Shown: positions 16,433 to 25,800 of the stretch, in pieces | Position numbering within the stretch: the first letter of the stretch is position 1 | Layout of the letters: each line of letters opens with the position of its first letter | NCBI RefSeq assembly: GCF_008039615.1 | Contig: NZ_VDUZ01000012.1 | Span: 62,001 to 126,000 of the forward strand | Origin: Vineibacter terrae | GTDB taxonomy: Bacteria; Pseudomonadota; Alphaproteobacteria; Reyranellales; Reyranellaceae | Length of the DNA stretch: 64,000 nucleotides | Reading direction: 5' to 3' | Program-made: the position numbers and the translations under genes | The notes under the pieces: generated by a model | Seen by the model: the letters and a program-made list of their open reading frames with translations, nothing else | Database searches by the model: none | Told to the model about the DNA's origin: nothing

Positions 16433-17773
16433 TCAATCGCGATCGGCTCGACGGGAGGACTTCCGGGCCAGGGCCGCAAGGGTCCGACCCCAGACAGCCA
16501 CCATGACGGTGCTCTCCACGGCGCACAGCAGAAGGCGCACGGCGGCGATGCCGGCGAGGCCATGACCCAGCTGCACGCCGACATACCAGCACAGCGGCAG
16601 CTGCGCCCCCCATTGCAGCGCGAAGGTGATCATGGCCGGCACCTGCGCGACGCCGGCGCCGCGCAGGGCGAACACCAGCACGCGGCCGACCGCGTCGATG
16701 CACATCGATAGCGCCATCAGCCGCAGCGGCGTGGCCGCGAGGTCGATGGTGGCTTCGTCGACGACGAACAGAGCCAGCGTGCCGTGCGGCGCCGCCATGA
16801 TGGCCACGCTCAACGGCATCACCACCAGGGCGCCGACGCGGCTTGCGTCCCAGCCCCAGCGGCGCACCGCTGGAACATCGCGGCGGCCCAGGGCCTGGCC
16901 GACCAGCGTGGCGGCCGCGATGCCGACACCGGTCGATGCCAGGATGGAAAGCAGCATCAGCGCGATCATCACGTTGGCGGCTGCGATCTCGCGTGTGCCC
17001 AGCCGCGCGACGATGGTGAAGAAGACGACGACGCCCGCGTACAGGAAGGCCTGCTGGATGCTGACCGGCAGGCCCTGCGACAGCAGCGTGGCGATGCCCG
17101 AAGCCATAGGCCGGAGGGAGATCGACGCGCGCCGCGTGATCAGCCTGATATGGACCGCAAGCGCGATGAGAGCCGCTGCCGCAGCGCCGAGGCCGGCGCC
17201 GGCGGTGTCGAGCCGCGGACACCCGAACGCGCCGAAGATCAGGGCGTAGCTGAGCGCGCCGTGGCAGGGCAGCTGGACACAGATCGCGCGCAGCGGCAGC
17301 GCCGGCATGCCGCGGCCGTTCCAATAGGCGCTGAAGGCGAAGCCGGCGCCGATGAACAGCAGCGTCGGGCTGAGCGCGCGCAGATAGTCGATCGCGGTGG
17401 CGACCACCGCCGGATCGTCGACCATCATCGCAAGGACAGCCGGTCCGCCGACGTAGGCGGCAGCTGCCAGGAGCAGCCCGGCCGGCAGGGAGATCGCAAC
17501 ACCATCGGCCAGCACGGCGGCCATCCCCGGCATGTCGCCGGCGCCGGCCCGGCGGGCAACCGCGGCCTGCACGGCGGTGTCCAGCGCGAACAGCATCGCC
17601 AGCATCATCGAGAACACCGTGCCGCCGACCGCGATGCCGGCCAGCGCCGCATCGCCCAGCCGGCCGACCAGGGCGATGGTGATCAGGCTCATGGCGTTCT
17701 GCGCCACCAGCGCGAGGATGACGGGCCAGGACAGCTCCAGGATTGTCCGCGCGCGTTCACACGGCACGATCAT
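16433..17773 (-). CDS. MATE-family efflux transporter
   Basis: A 446-residue multidrug/toxic compound extrusion protein with twelve predicted membrane segments; LVAQNAMSLITIALVGRLGDAALAG is the usual opening of the first repeat and GIAAATLVGQALGRRD lies in the second. The start at 17773 is chosen because GGAG sits at the right distance before it. The in-frame ATG at 17836 is formed by the end of a palindromic repeat and has no ribosome site. It is convergent with the TetR gene. The substrate is unknown. Confidence 0.85.
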   Translation of the reverse strand: MIVPCERARTILELSWPVILALVAQNAMSLITIALVGRLGDAALAGIAVGGTVFSMMLAMLFALDTAVQAAVARRAGAGDMPGMAAVLADGVAISLPAGLLLAAAAYVGGPAVLAMMVDDPAVVATAIDYLRALSPTLLFIGAGFAFSAYWNGRGMPALPLRAICVQLPCHGALSYALIFGAFGCPRLDTAGAGLGAAAAALIALAVHIRLITRRASISLRPMASGIATLLSQGLPVSIQQAFLYAGVVVFFTIVARLGTREIAAANVMIALMLLSILASTGVGIAAATLVGQALGRRDVPAVRRWGWDASRVGALVVMPLSVAIMAAPHGTLALFVVDEATIDLAATPLRLMALSMCIDAVGRVLVFALRGAGVAQVPAMITFALQWGAQLPLCWYVGVQLGHGLAGIAAVRLLLCAVESTVMVAVWGRTLAALARKSSRRADRD

Positions 17774-17831
17774 CTTCGCGCTCCGGCATGCCGCCGTCGG
17801 TCTTGTGCCGGGAATCGCCGCTGATACATCT

Positions 17832-17932
17832 GTCATCCCGAGCGTAGCGAGGGATCTCCTGCGAGGGACGCACGGTGCGCCATTCGCGGGAGATCCCTCT
17901 CCTGAGCCTGTCGAAGGGGCGCTCGGGATGAC
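17832..17932. repeat. Family A palindromic element, copy 2
   Basis: A 101-base copy with the GTCATCCCGAGCGTAGCGAG end and the GCTCGGGATGAC end. The second arm is interrupted by an extra segment, CTCCTGAGCCTGTCGAAGGG, at about 17899-17918. It lies between the divergent MATE and LysR genes, a place where a terminator would make no sense. Confidence 0.9.
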
Positions 17933-18009
17933 AGCCGCGACTCACCCTCTACCGCACCGATAGCCAGGTACTAGCGATCGCACACGGACCAGGATAATGA
18001 TTTCATGCC

Positions 18010-18915
18010 ATGCGTGATATCGATCACAGCCATATCCGGTTGCTGGACGGGAGCCTGCTGCTGGTGTTCCGCGAGCTGTCGCGCGCCCGGCGCACCACCG
18101 AAGCGGCGCGGCGCTTGGGGCTGACGCAGTCGACCGTCAGCCACGCGCTGGCGCGGCTGCGGGACCTGTTCGACGATCCGCTCTTCGTGCGCCGGCCGCA
18201 TGGCCTTGAACCCACAAGACGGGCGCTGGAGCTGGCGCCGCGCATCGACGCGCTGATCGACTTGGCGGGCGCCGTGATGGGGCATGATGGCGGCTTCGAT
18301 CCGGCCCGCAGCGATCGGCGCTTTCGTCTCGCCGCAGCGGAGTTCGTCATGGCGCTGATCGGCGCGAAGCTGGCGCAGGCCTTCGCGCAGCAGGCGCCGC
18401 AGGCTTCGTTCTCGGTCGAGTTCCTGCTGGGCAGGGCATCGCTGGACAGCCTGCGCCGCGGCGAAACCGACCTCGTGCTGGGGCAGTTCCTGACGCTGCC
18501 GCCGGGCTTCGAGGCCGAGACGCTCTACGAGGACGGCTACTGCGTGGTGGCCCGCAAGCGCCATCCGCGAGTCAATGGCACGGTCGACGCGGCAACATAC
18601 GCATCGCTGCCCAACATCTTCGTCGGACCTTCGGGCGAGACCGGCATCACGGATGCGACGCTGCCCAGCCGGCGCGTGGTGTCCACCGTCGCGCTCGTGC
18701 CGCGCTGGCTGACGGCGCTGACCATGGTGGCCGGCAGCGATGCCATCGCCACCTGCCCGCGGCGGCTGGCCGAACGGCAGGCGAAAAGCCTCGGGCTCCA
18801 GGTGATCGACACCCGATTCGCCGGGCCGCGCTTCATGGTTTCCGCCGTGCGCCGCGCCGGCCACGCCGATGCCGGCCTCGACTGGCTGCTGTCTGCGATC
18901 CGTGCCGCCGTATGA
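18010..18915 (+). CDS. LysR-family transcriptional regulator
   Basis: A 301-residue regulator with an N-terminal winged helix (SRARRTTEAARRLGLTQSTVSHALARLRDLF, residues about 22-52) and a substrate-binding domain. The pattern LRDLFDDPLFVRRPHGLEPT is characteristic of the NodD/PcpR branch. Its target is not obvious: the divergent MATE gene is separated by a palindromic element, and the downstream Trm112 gene is housekeeping. Confidence 0.88.
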   Translation: MRDIDHSHIRLLDGSLLLVFRELSRARRTTEAARRLGLTQSTVSHALARLRDLFDDPLFVRRPHGLEPTRRALELAPRIDALIDLAGAVMGHDGGFDPARSDRRFRLAAAEFVMALIGAKLAQAFAQQAPQASFSVEFLLGRASLDSLRRGETDLVLGQFLTLPPGFEAETLYEDGYCVVARKRHPRVNGTVDAATYASLPNIFVGPSGETGITDATLPSRRVVSTVALVPRWLTALTMVAGSDAIATCPRRLAERQAKSLGLQVIDTRFAGPRFMVSAVRRAGHADAGLDWLLSAIRAAV

Positions 18916-18998
18916 GCACGACAACCGGGCGCCGTCCGGGATGACAGCCGGGGGCACCATGATGCTATAAGCGCCATCAGCATCCGGAGCGCCCCGCC

Positions 18999-19208
18999 AT
19001 GAGCCCCCCTGAAGGTCCCGCCCGCCGGGTGGGTATTGATCCCAAGCTGCTCGAGATCCTCGTATGCCCGGTGACGCACGGGCCGTTGGAGTTCGACGCT
19101 GCAAGCAATGAGCTGATCAGCCGCAAGGCCGGGCTCGCCTATCCCATCCGCGACGGCATTCCCATCATGCTGCCGGGTGAGGCGCGCCGGCTGGACGACG
19201 CAGGCTGA
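18999..19208 (+). CDS. Trm112-family protein
   Basis: A 69-residue small protein with the family pattern [17 protein letters not shown] and [26 protein letters not shown]. Bacterial relatives (YcaR) are zinc-ribbon-like, but here only one Cys of the usual sites is retained. In eukaryotes Trm112 activates methyltransferases; the bacterial role is unclear. GGAG precedes the ATG. The DUF971 gene starts four bases after the stop, so the two are co-translated. Confidence 0.88.
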   Translation: MSPPEGPARRVGIDPKLLEILVCPVTHGPLEFDAASNELISRKAGLAYPIRDGIPIMLPGEARRLDDAG

Positions 19209-19212
19209 CACG

Positions 19213-19641
19213 ATGAGCAAAGGCAACGGTACCGCGCCCTTTGCGCAGTCGGCGCCCGCGGCTGGCGGCTACGAGCCGTCCGCTGGCACGCCTTGGCCGA
19301 CGGAAGTGCGTCTGCTGCGCGAGAAGGCCGAGCTCCAGGTCGATTTCGACGACGGCCGCACCTTCCGCTACCCGGCGGAGTATCTGCGGGTGGAGAGTCC
19401 CTCGGCCGAGGTCCAGGGCCATGGCCCCGGCCAGAAGACGATCGTTCCCGGCCGCCGGCATGTGCGCATCGAGGCGATCGAGCCGGTCGGCAACTACGCC
19501 ATCCGCATCCGCTTCGACGACAAGCACGACACCGGCATCTTCAGCTGGGCCTATCTCCACGAGCTGGGCAGCCAGCAGCAGGAGAAATGGGAGGCCTACC
19601 TGGCGGCCCTGCACGCCCGCGGGCTGAGCCGCGATCCCTGA
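19213..19641 (+). CDS. DUF971 domain protein (gamma-butyrobetaine hydroxylase-like N-terminal domain)
   Basis: A 142-residue protein whose residues 27-125 form the DUF971 domain (VRLLREKAELQVDFDDGRTF, PAEYLRVESPSAEVQGHG, YAIRIRFDDKHDTGIFSWAYL). In other proteins this domain precedes 2-oxoglutarate oxygenases or accompanies iron-sulfur cluster handling; stand-alone forms have no proven role. It begins four bases after the Trm112 stop. Its TGA abuts the stop of the convergent MFS gene with no base in between. Confidence 0.88.
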   Translation: MSKGNGTAPFAQSAPAAGGYEPSAGTPWPTEVRLLREKAELQVDFDDGRTFRYPAEYLRVESPSAEVQGHGPGQKTIVPGRRHVRIEAIEPVGNYAIRIRFDDKHDTGIFSWAYLHELGSQQQEKWEAYLAALHARGLSRDP

Positions 19642-20934
19642 CTATCGCCGATGCGGCGCCCGGCGCAGGCTCGATGCCAGCGCGAAGCCGATCAGGGGCA
19701 TGCCGATCGCGGCGCCGAGGAACACCGGCGTGGCGCCGATATGGTCGACGATCGGCGCGGCGATCGCGACACCCAGGGACTGGCCGAGGAACAGCGCCGT
19801 GGCGAACGCCGCGACGCCGGCGCCGCGCGCCTTGGGCGCCATCTGGGTGCCGTGCGTCTGCAGGGTGTTGTGCAGCATGAAGAAGCCCAGCCCGCACAGC
19901 GCAATGGCGAGCACCGAGACCCAGAGCGCCGGCGCCAGGACCAGCACCACGAAGCCGGTTCCCAGCAGCGTGCCGCCGACGCGTGCCAGGCCGGCCTCGC
20001 CCAGCATCTGGACCAGGCGCCCGACGCCGGCGGTATACACCAGCCCGCCGCCGCCATAGGCGGTCATCGCCAAGCCCACGATGGTGTAGTCGATGGCGAA
20101 GCGATGCCGCAGTTCGTTGCCCACATAGGTGAACGCGCCGAAGAACAGAAATCCCTCGGCGGCGACCGCGGTCAGGATCACGCGCACCCACGAATCACGC
20201 AACAAGCCGATCGTGTCGCGCCAGGACCGGACCAGGCCGGCGAGGCCGGGAACGCCGCTGCTGTCCCGCAGCCGCGTCAGCGGATCGAAACGCAAGTGCA
20301 GCAGCAGCACCAAGCCGGCCACGACATAGGCGATCGCGAGCGCGCCGAAGACCCAGCGCCAGCCGAAGGCGTCGCCCAGGATGCCGCCGGCCACCTGCCC
20401 GAAGATCATGCCCAGGATCTGTCCGGTGATGAATCGCGCCAGCACCGGCTGGCGGCGTGCGTAGGGGATGACGTCGCCGATCCAGGCGAAGGACAGGGGA
20501 ATGATGGCGCAGGCCACGGCGGCGGTGGCGAACCGCGCCACCGTCAGGGCCAGCAGCGAGGGCGCGAGCGCGCAGGCCAGCGAGCCCGCCGCCGCCAGCA
20601 GCGTCGTGATCGCGATCAGCCGCACCTTGCCCATGCGGTCGCCGGCGGCGCCGTAGAAGATCTGCATCAGCCCGTAGGCCAGCGTGAAGGCGGTGACGAT
20701 CGCCGATGCCTCGCCGGCGGTGGTGCCGAACGATGCGGCCACCTGCGGCAGCAGCGGGTCCGATACCCGGATGCTGGCGGCGCTCGAGAACGTCGCGCAC
20801 GCGAGGATGGCGAGCGACAACGTGGGCGTGGCGGATAGTGTGGGAGGCGGATTGTCGGGCGAGGCGGTCGTCACACGTCCGACAATGCGCCGTGGCGTGC
20901 GTCGGCGCCACCGGATCATGTGTCGCACGCTCAC
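19642..20934 (-). CDS. MFS transporter
   Basis: A major facilitator of up to 430 residues with twelve membrane segments. The loop 2-3 motif reads GAAGDRMGKVRLI. The start is uncertain: GTG at 20934, ATG at 20919 and GTG at 20874 are in frame, and none has a good ribosome site; the hydrophobic part starts about residue 40. The closest general type is a drug or metabolite exporter (arabinose-efflux-permease-like). It is not linked to a pathway here. The 158-base gap to the TauE gene shows nothing recognisable. Confidence 0.82.
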   Translation of the reverse strand: MSVRHMIRWRRRTPRRIVGRVTTASPDNPPPTLSATPTLSLAILACATFSSAASIRVSDPLLPQVAASFGTTAGEASAIVTAFTLAYGLMQIFYGAAGDRMGKVRLIAITTLLAAAGSLACALAPSLLALTVARFATAAVACAIIPLSFAWIGDVIPYARRQPVLARFITGQILGMIFGQVAGGILGDAFGWRWVFGALAIAYVVAGLVLLLHLRFDPLTRLRDSSGVPGLAGLVRSWRDTIGLLRDSWVRVILTAVAAEGFLFFGAFTYVGNELRHRFAIDYTIVGLAMTAYGGGGLVYTAGVGRLVQMLGEAGLARVGGTLLGTGFVVLVLAPALWVSVLAIALCGLGFFMLHNTLQTHGTQMAPKARGAGVAAFATALFLGQSLGVAIAAPIVDHIGATPVFLGAAIGMPLIGFALASSLRRAPHRR

Positions 20935-21092
20935 GCGTTGGCCGCGGTCATGCCCACCACCGCCGCCTCATGGCGACGGAACCCGCCGATGCCGGGCCCT
21001 GCTGACGAGATGGGCCCGGCTGCACGCCATGCGGACCGGCCTGGGATGCGCTGCTGCCGCCGTGCTCCTCTGGGCGTCGCTGCGATGACGCA

Positions 21093-21851
21093 TCACGCCG
21101 CGGGCGCCGCCAGCAGCCATAGGCCGCGCGCCAGGTAGACGGCGCTGACGGTCAGGATCAGGCGGCGGCTCCAGCGCCGGAAGCTGTCGTCGGTCATGCG
21201 GTGCAGCACCCCGGCTGCCAGCGACGTGCCGGCCAGCGCCAGCGCCACGGCGCCGACATAGACCCACCATGGCAGGACGTCGTTGCCGGGGATCGCGAAG
21301 GTGCCGAAATAGACGATGCGGCAGACATGGGCGATGACCTGGGTGACCGCCTTGGTGGCGACGATCGCCTTGCGGTCCAGCGGGCTGCGCTGGAAGAAGA
21401 TGTCGAGCACGCTGCCGGCGGCGCCGGCCATGAGCTGCAGGGCCATGATGAAGGCGCCGCAGGCGAACGGCATGAAGCGCCGGGTGATGTCGGGCCGCCA
21501 CGCCGGCGGCACGAAGGTGCCGGCGATCGGCAGCACGCCCAGCCCGATATAGACCATCGTCTTGTCGGGCAGGAAGGCGGCCACCTTCATGAAGCCGAAC
21601 ATCGCCAGCGCGCCGGCGACATAGCCCCCGATCAGCCGCCATACGACGTGCCCGCGCCACAGGAACGCACGCCAGCCGTTGGCGCCCAGCTGCGTCGTGC
21701 CGAACAGGATCATCGCCGACGCGACGTCGAGGATGATCAGCAGCACCCCCAGCAGGATGAGCCCGCCGGCCATGCCGAAGATGCCGGAGAGGAACGACGT
21801 GACCAGGACGACAGCGGCAACGATGGCCATCGTGACGGCGGACATGGCCAC
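21093..21851 (-). CDS. Sulfite exporter TauE/SafE family protein
   Basis: A 252-residue membrane permease with about eight membrane segments. The glycine-rich FLSGIFGMAGGLILLGVLL near the N-terminus is the family signature, and a half-repeat with GAAGSVLDIFF follows in the second half. Members export sulfite, sulfoacetate or other organosulfur anions. Two in-frame ATG codons (21851 and 21845) are possible starts. No sulfur gene is adjacent. Confidence 0.85.
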   Translation of the reverse strand: MAMSAVTMAIVAAVVLVTSFLSGIFGMAGGLILLGVLLIILDVASAMILFGTTQLGANGWRAFLWRGHVVWRLIGGYVAGALAMFGFMKVAAFLPDKTMVYIGLGVLPIAGTFVPPAWRPDITRRFMPFACGAFIMALQLMAGAAGSVLDIFFQRSPLDRKAIVATKAVTQVIAHVCRIVYFGTFAIPGNDVLPWWVYVGAVALALAGTSLAAGVLHRMTDDSFRRWSRRLILTVSAVYLARGLWLLAAPAA

Positions 21852-21924
21852 ACCATAGACGCCGCTGGGCTCTTGCGCATCCGCCGGTCGCCGACGAAAG
21901 TGCGGTCCTCGATTTTTCTCGAGC

Positions 21925-22031
21925 CTTCATGGTGAGCTTGTCGAACCATGGAGGCGTCGCACGGACAATCGTGCGGATGCTTCATGGTTCGATTCCGAAA
22001 TGCGCAGCTTTTGCCTGAGCTCACCATGATG
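21925..22031. repeat. Family B palindromic element, degenerate copy
   Basis: The left arm matches the perfect copy at 60314-60399 (CTTCATGGTGAGCTTGTCGA...). The right arm starts normally but is interrupted by about 22 extra bases before GAGCTCACCATGA completes it. It fills most of the 218-base gap between the TauE and lactonase-like genes. Confidence 0.8.
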
Positions 22032-22069
22032 CATCCACGTTAGATGATCCTTGACGCAGAGGAAGCGCC

Positions 22070-22885
22070 ATGGCCAATCCGCCGACCTACGAAGTCCATG
22101 CCTGCAAGTACGCCCATCTGCCGCGCAAGGGCCATGAGGTGCAGATCATGGCCGATCCACACGACGCCGACTGGCCGATGGACTATTTCGTGTGGGTGGC
22201 AATCCCCCTGGGCGAGGACGGACGGCGGATGATCGGCGCCCGGCCGGTCGTCATCGACACCGGCTTCAGCGCCGAGGTCGGCGCGCGCCGCGGCCGCAAG
22301 ATGCTGCGCGACCCGGCTGTCACCTTGCGCGATCTCGGCATCGAGCCCAACGAGATCCAGGACGTTGTCATCACCCACCTGCACTACGACCATGTCGGCG
22401 GCTGGGCGATGTTCCCCAAGGCGCGGTTCCACATCCAGGACAAGGAGATGAATTTCGTCACCGGCCGGCACATGACCAAGAAGACGTTCCGCCACGCCTA
22501 CGAGGTCGAGGAGGTCGTGGCCATGGTGCGGGCGCTCTACGGCGATCGTGTTGTGTTCCACGATGGCGATGAGGAGATCGTGCCCGGCCTCAGCGTGCAC
22601 CATATCGGCGGCCATACGGCCGGCATCCAATCGGTGCGCATCTGGACGCGCAATGGCTGGCTGGTGCTGGCCTCGGACGCCAGCCACTACTACTGGGGCC
22701 TGCACGACGAGAAGCTGTTCGCGATCGTCTTCAGCGTCGCCGACATGCTGAGCGGCTACGACAAGCTGAAGGCGCTGGCCGGCGGCCGCGTCGAGATGGT
22801 CGTGCCCGGCCACGACGCCGAGGTGATGAAACGCTACCCGGCATCGACGCCGGAGCTTGCCGGCTGGGCGGTGCGCCTCGACTGA
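22070..22885 (+). CDS. Metallo-beta-lactamase-fold hydrolase, N-acyl homoserine lactonase-like
   Basis: A 271-residue protein with the dinuclear zinc motif HLHYDH (H103, H105, D107, H108) and further ligands in VHHIGGHTAGIQSV and the LASDASHYYW segment. Length and motif spacing fit the AttM/AiiA-type lactonase branch, which opens the lactone ring of quorum-sensing signals; other lactones are equally possible. GAGGAA precedes the ATG. Its last 52 bases overlap the 3' end of the convergent MFS gene. Confidence 0.87.
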   Translation: MANPPTYEVHACKYAHLPRKGHEVQIMADPHDADWPMDYFVWVAIPLGEDGRRMIGARPVVIDTGFSAEVGARRGRKMLRDPAVTLRDLGIEPNEIQDVVITHLHYDHVGGWAMFPKARFHIQDKEMNFVTGRHMTKKTFRHAYEVEEVVAMVRALYGDRVVFHDGDEEIVPGLSVHHIGGHTAGIQSVRIWTRNGWLVLASDASHYYWGLHDEKLFAIVFSVADMLSGYDKLKALAGGRVEMVVPGHDAEVMKRYPASTPELAGWAVRLD

Positions 22886-24066
22886 GGACGCAGGCCGCCG
22901 ACCGCCACATCGACGATCAGGGCCAGCACCAAGGCAGCGGCGCCAATGCCGAACAGCAGGACATGGCTGCCGCCGTGCGCGAACAGGAAGGACATCGCAT
23001 AGGCGGCGCCCGCCTGCCCGACGGCGAACGCCGTGGTCGCGGTGCTCCACGCCGCCTGGCGCGCGTCGTCATCAGGCGACGCCAGCGCCTGCGTGCGGCC
23101 GAGCACCAGCGGCACGATGCCGGGCACGAACGCACCGACGATCAGGCTCGACAGGCCGAGCGCGACGGCGGTGCTGGATACGGCGATCAGCGCGATGGCG
23201 CCGGCCTGGACGAGCAGGGCCAGCCGCAGCGCCGGCCCGAAGCCGATGCGATCGGCGAGGTGGCCGGCCAGCACCGGGCCGACGGTCGCACCCAGTCCGA
23301 ACAGCACCCAGCACCGGGCGCCGGCGTCGAGCCCGTGGCCGAGCCCGCGGGCCACGAAATCCACCAGGAAAACCATGTGCGGCACGAGGCCCACCGCATT
23401 CAGCGCGTACTCGAGGTAGAGCGCCTTCAGCGTTGGCGCCGCGCGCCGCTCGACACGTGGCGACGAATGGGCGGCGGGCTGGGCCGCCGCGTCCGGGAAG
23501 CCGTTCCACGCCGCGATGGTCAGAGCGAGCGCCAGGATGCCCAGCGCGCACCATGTCTCGACCAGCCCCCAGCGCAGCAGCGGCGGCACCAGCGTGCCCG
23601 ACGCCGCGATTCCCAGCCCGACACCGGCGAAGATCACACCGCTGGCCAGGCCGCGCCGGGCTGGCGGCACGTGCGGCAGCACCATGGTGGCCGGCAGCAC
23701 CATCACGGCACCGCCGGCGAAGCCCGAGATGAAGCGCCAGACGAAGAACCAGGCAAAAGAGAACGGCGCGGCGCAGGCGAAGAAGGCCAGGACGGCCGAT
23801 GCCAGCATGATGCGCATGGTTCTGCGGGCGGAGATCCTGGCCGCCAGGTGGCGGGCGGCCAGCGCCCCGCCGAGATAGCCCGCCAGGTTGGCGGCGCCGA
23901 GATAGGCGGCGTCGGCGGGCGAGAACCAGCCCGCCGCGACCAGCGCCGGGATCAGGGGCGTGTAGGCGAAGCGCGACAGCCCGATGCCGACCAGGCTGGC
24001 GCTCAGTCCTGCCGCTACCGCGCGCGCGACGTTGACCCGATTGGAAAGTGCCGCCACCTGCGCCAT
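22834..24066 (-). CDS. YbfB/YjiJ-family MFS transporter
   Basis: A 410-residue major facilitator of the YbfB/YjiJ branch: GLSASLVGIGLSRFAYTPLIPAL is the distinctive first membrane segment, and PARRGLASGVIFAGVGLGI follows. The ATG at 24066 is preferred over 24090, because GAGGGAG lies at the right distance before it, inside the longer frame. A LysR gene lies immediately upstream on the same strand and probably regulates it. The 3' end overlaps the lactonase-like gene on the other strand by 52 bases. Confidence 0.87.
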   Translation of the reverse strand: MAQVAALSNRVNVARAVAAGLSASLVGIGLSRFAYTPLIPALVAAGWFSPADAAYLGAANLAGYLGGALAARHLAARISARRTMRIMLASAVLAFFACAAPFSFAWFFVWRFISGFAGGAVMVLPATMVLPHVPPARRGLASGVIFAGVGLGIAASGTLVPPLLRWGLVETWCALGILALALTIAAWNGFPDAAAQPAAHSSPRVERRAAPTLKALYLEYALNAVGLVPHMVFLVDFVARGLGHGLDAGARCWVLFGLGATVGPVLAGHLADRIGFGPALRLALLVQAGAIALIAVSSTAVALGLSSLIVGAFVPGIVPLVLGRTQALASPDDDARQAAWSTATTAFAVGQAGAAYAMSFLFAHGGSHVLLFGIGAAALVLALIVDVAVGGLRPQSRRTAQPASSGVDAG

Positions 24067-24156
24067 GAGCCGCTCCCTCGATGGCGCCAATCTAGGGCAG
24101 CAGAGATCTCATAAAAAACGGTTTGAGATGATAAAATATATCTGAGTTACAGATAT

Positions 24157-25044
24157 CTATTCAGCTGCCTGGGCGTGCAGCAGCGGCGGCCGCACATGGT
24201 CCAGGAAAGCGCGCAGCGCGCTCGAGACGTGGCTGTCGCGGCGGCGGATGAACAGCGTCTCGACATGGGCCTCGTGCACCGGCAGGGCGTGAAGGGCGAT
24301 GCGCTCGCCATGCCGCGAGCCGGCCACCAGCGCGCGCGGCAGCAAGGTGACGCCCAGGCCAGCCGCGACGCAGCCCAGGATGGCCTCGATGGTGCCGAAC
24401 TCCAGCAGGCGTGCGCCGACGGCGCCGCGGCGGGCCAGGATATCCTCGAGCCGCTGGCGATAGGAGCAGCCGGCGCGCAGCACCACGATCTTGAGGTCGC
24501 CCTCGCCGATCAGGGCGTCGAGCGTGCGCACGCCGCGGGCCGTGGCCAGCACCAGCTCCTCGCGGAACAAGGCCTCGCCGGCCAGCTCGGGATGATCGAC
24601 AGGGCCGCAGACAAACGCGCCTTCCAGCTGGTGGGCCGCGACCTGCTCGACCAGCTCGCATGTGGTGCCGGTGCGCAGCGCCAGGTCGACCTCCGGCCAG
24701 GCCGTGACATAGCTCGACAGCAGCGGCGACAGGCGCAGCGCCGCCGTGGTCTCCAGCGCGCCGATGACCAGCGGGCCGCGCGGCGTGCCGTCATCGACGG
24801 TGGCGCGGCGCGCATCGACGAGAAGCTGCGCCATGCGCTCGGCGTAGGGCAGCAGGCGCTGGCCGGCCGGCGTCAGGGCGACGCCGCGGCTGTGGCGATG
24901 GAACAGCGGCGTGCCCAGCTCGTCCTCGAGCAGCCGCACGCGCGCCGTGACGTTCGATTGCACGGTGTTCAGCTCAGCCGCAGCGCGGTTCATGCCGCCC
25001 AGCCGCGCCACCGCTTCGAAAATCCTGAGATCCGCCGCGTCCAT
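24157..25044 (-). CDS. LysR-family transcriptional regulator
   Basis: A 295-residue LysR protein: residues 1-60 are the winged helix ([41 protein letters not shown]), followed by the effector domain. It is divergent from the EmrE-type gene 74 bases away and upstream of an MFS gene, so it may control one or both transporters. Directly after its stop an inverted repeat ATATCT / AGATAT (24138-24156) lies in the AT-rich gap. Confidence 0.88.
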   Translation of the reverse strand: MDAADLRIFEAVARLGGMNRAAAELNTVQSNVTARVRLLEDELGTPLFHRHSRGVALTPAGQRLLPYAERMAQLLVDARRATVDDGTPRGPLVIGALETTAALRLSPLLSSYVTAWPEVDLALRTGTTCELVEQVAAHQLEGAFVCGPVDHPELAGEALFREELVLATARGVRTLDALIGEGDLKIVVLRAGCSYRQRLEDILARRGAVGARLLEFGTIEAILGCVAAGLGVTLLPRALVAGSRHGERIALHALPVHEAHVETLFIRRRDSHVSSALRAFLDHVRPPLLHAQAAE

Positions 25045-25118
25045 CGGACGCCTCCACCGCTTACCTATCGGAATTAATGATATATGGTCGCGTCGGAAAA
25101 GGCATCTGGAGATTTCCG

Positions 25119-25448
25119 ATGAGCTACGTCTATCTCGGCATCGCCATCGTCAGCGAGGTGATCGCGACCTCGGCGCTGAAGGCATCCGAGGAATTCAGCC
25201 GGCTGGTGCCGTCGATCATCGTCGTGGTCGGCTACGGCGTGGCTTTCTACTTTCTGTCGCTGACATTGCGGACGATCCCCGTGGGTATCGCCTATGCCAT
25301 CTGGAGCGGCGTCGGCATCGTGCTGATCGCCCTGGTCGGCCTGCTCTGGTTCCGGCAGGCGCTGGACCTGCCGGCGATCATCGGCATGGCACTGATCATC
25401 GCCGGCGTCGTCGTGGTGAACCTCTTCTCCAAGTCGGTGCCGCATTGA
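25119..25448 (+). CDS. emrE: Small multidrug resistance (SMR) efflux protein, EmrE type
   Basis: A 109-residue protein of four membrane segments, very close to E. coli EmrE. It keeps the essential membrane glutamate (E13, in [13 protein letters not shown]), the [15 protein letters not shown] segment and the [16 protein letters not shown] segment. Such proteins work as antiparallel dimers exchanging protons for quaternary cations. GGAG precedes the ATG at 25119. The gap to the divergent LysR gene is only 74 bases, so a guanidine riboswitch would not fit. Confidence 0.92.
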   Translation: MSYVYLGIAIVSEVIATSALKASEEFSRLVPSIIVVVGYGVAFYFLSLTLRTIPVGIAYAIWSGVGIVLIALVGLLWFRQALDLPAIIGMALIIAGVVVVNLFSKSVPH

Positions 25449-25573
25449 GGGCTGCCGCCGCAGAGGCGGCGACAGTGGTTCGGCTCAAGCCCCGCCCTAA
25501 TCAGGTGCCCGCCGGGCGGAAACAGAGGTAGCAATTTCGTTCCGCCGTCGAGTTTGACGATACGATCAACCGT

Positions 25574-25795
25574 CTATGATCGAGGTGCGTCTGCCAGGTC
25601 GGCAAGCATCTCCTCGACCCATTCCTCATCCCTGGATCGCAGCAGCACGGCCGCCAGCAGCTGGACCATGCGCGGCACCTCAGCGGTAGCAGGATAGTCA
25701 GGCAACAGGAACGAGATGTCGCCAGACGCATCGACGACGAGCGCCGCTGCGTCTGGCGGCAGCACACTGCCATGGTCGGTTGAAATATCAGTCAT
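25574..25795 (-). CDS. Small hypothetical protein, acidic
   Basis: A 73-residue frame, MTDISTDHGSVLPPD at the start and RDEEWVEEMLADLADAP at the end. It is acidic, has no membrane segment or signal, and is not recognised. It starts five bases after the stop of the small basic gene 25801-26010 and is probably co-translated with it. The ribosome site is weak. Support comes from the tight spacing and plausible protein composition, not from a known family. Confidence 0.45.
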   Translation of the reverse strand: MTDISTDHGSVLPPDAAALVVDASGDISFLLPDYPATAEVPRMVQLLAAVLLRSRDEEWVEEMLADLADAPRS

Positions 25796-25800
25796 CTCAT

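Noticed and set aside
17774-17836. Longer start for the MATE transporter
   Set aside because: The upstream ATG is formed by the end of a family A repeat and has no ribosome site, whereas the ATG at 17773 has a well-spaced GGAG.
25045-25118. A guanidine riboswitch before the EmrE-type gene
   Set aside because: The gap to the divergent LysR gene is only 74 bases and holds no matching paired structure.
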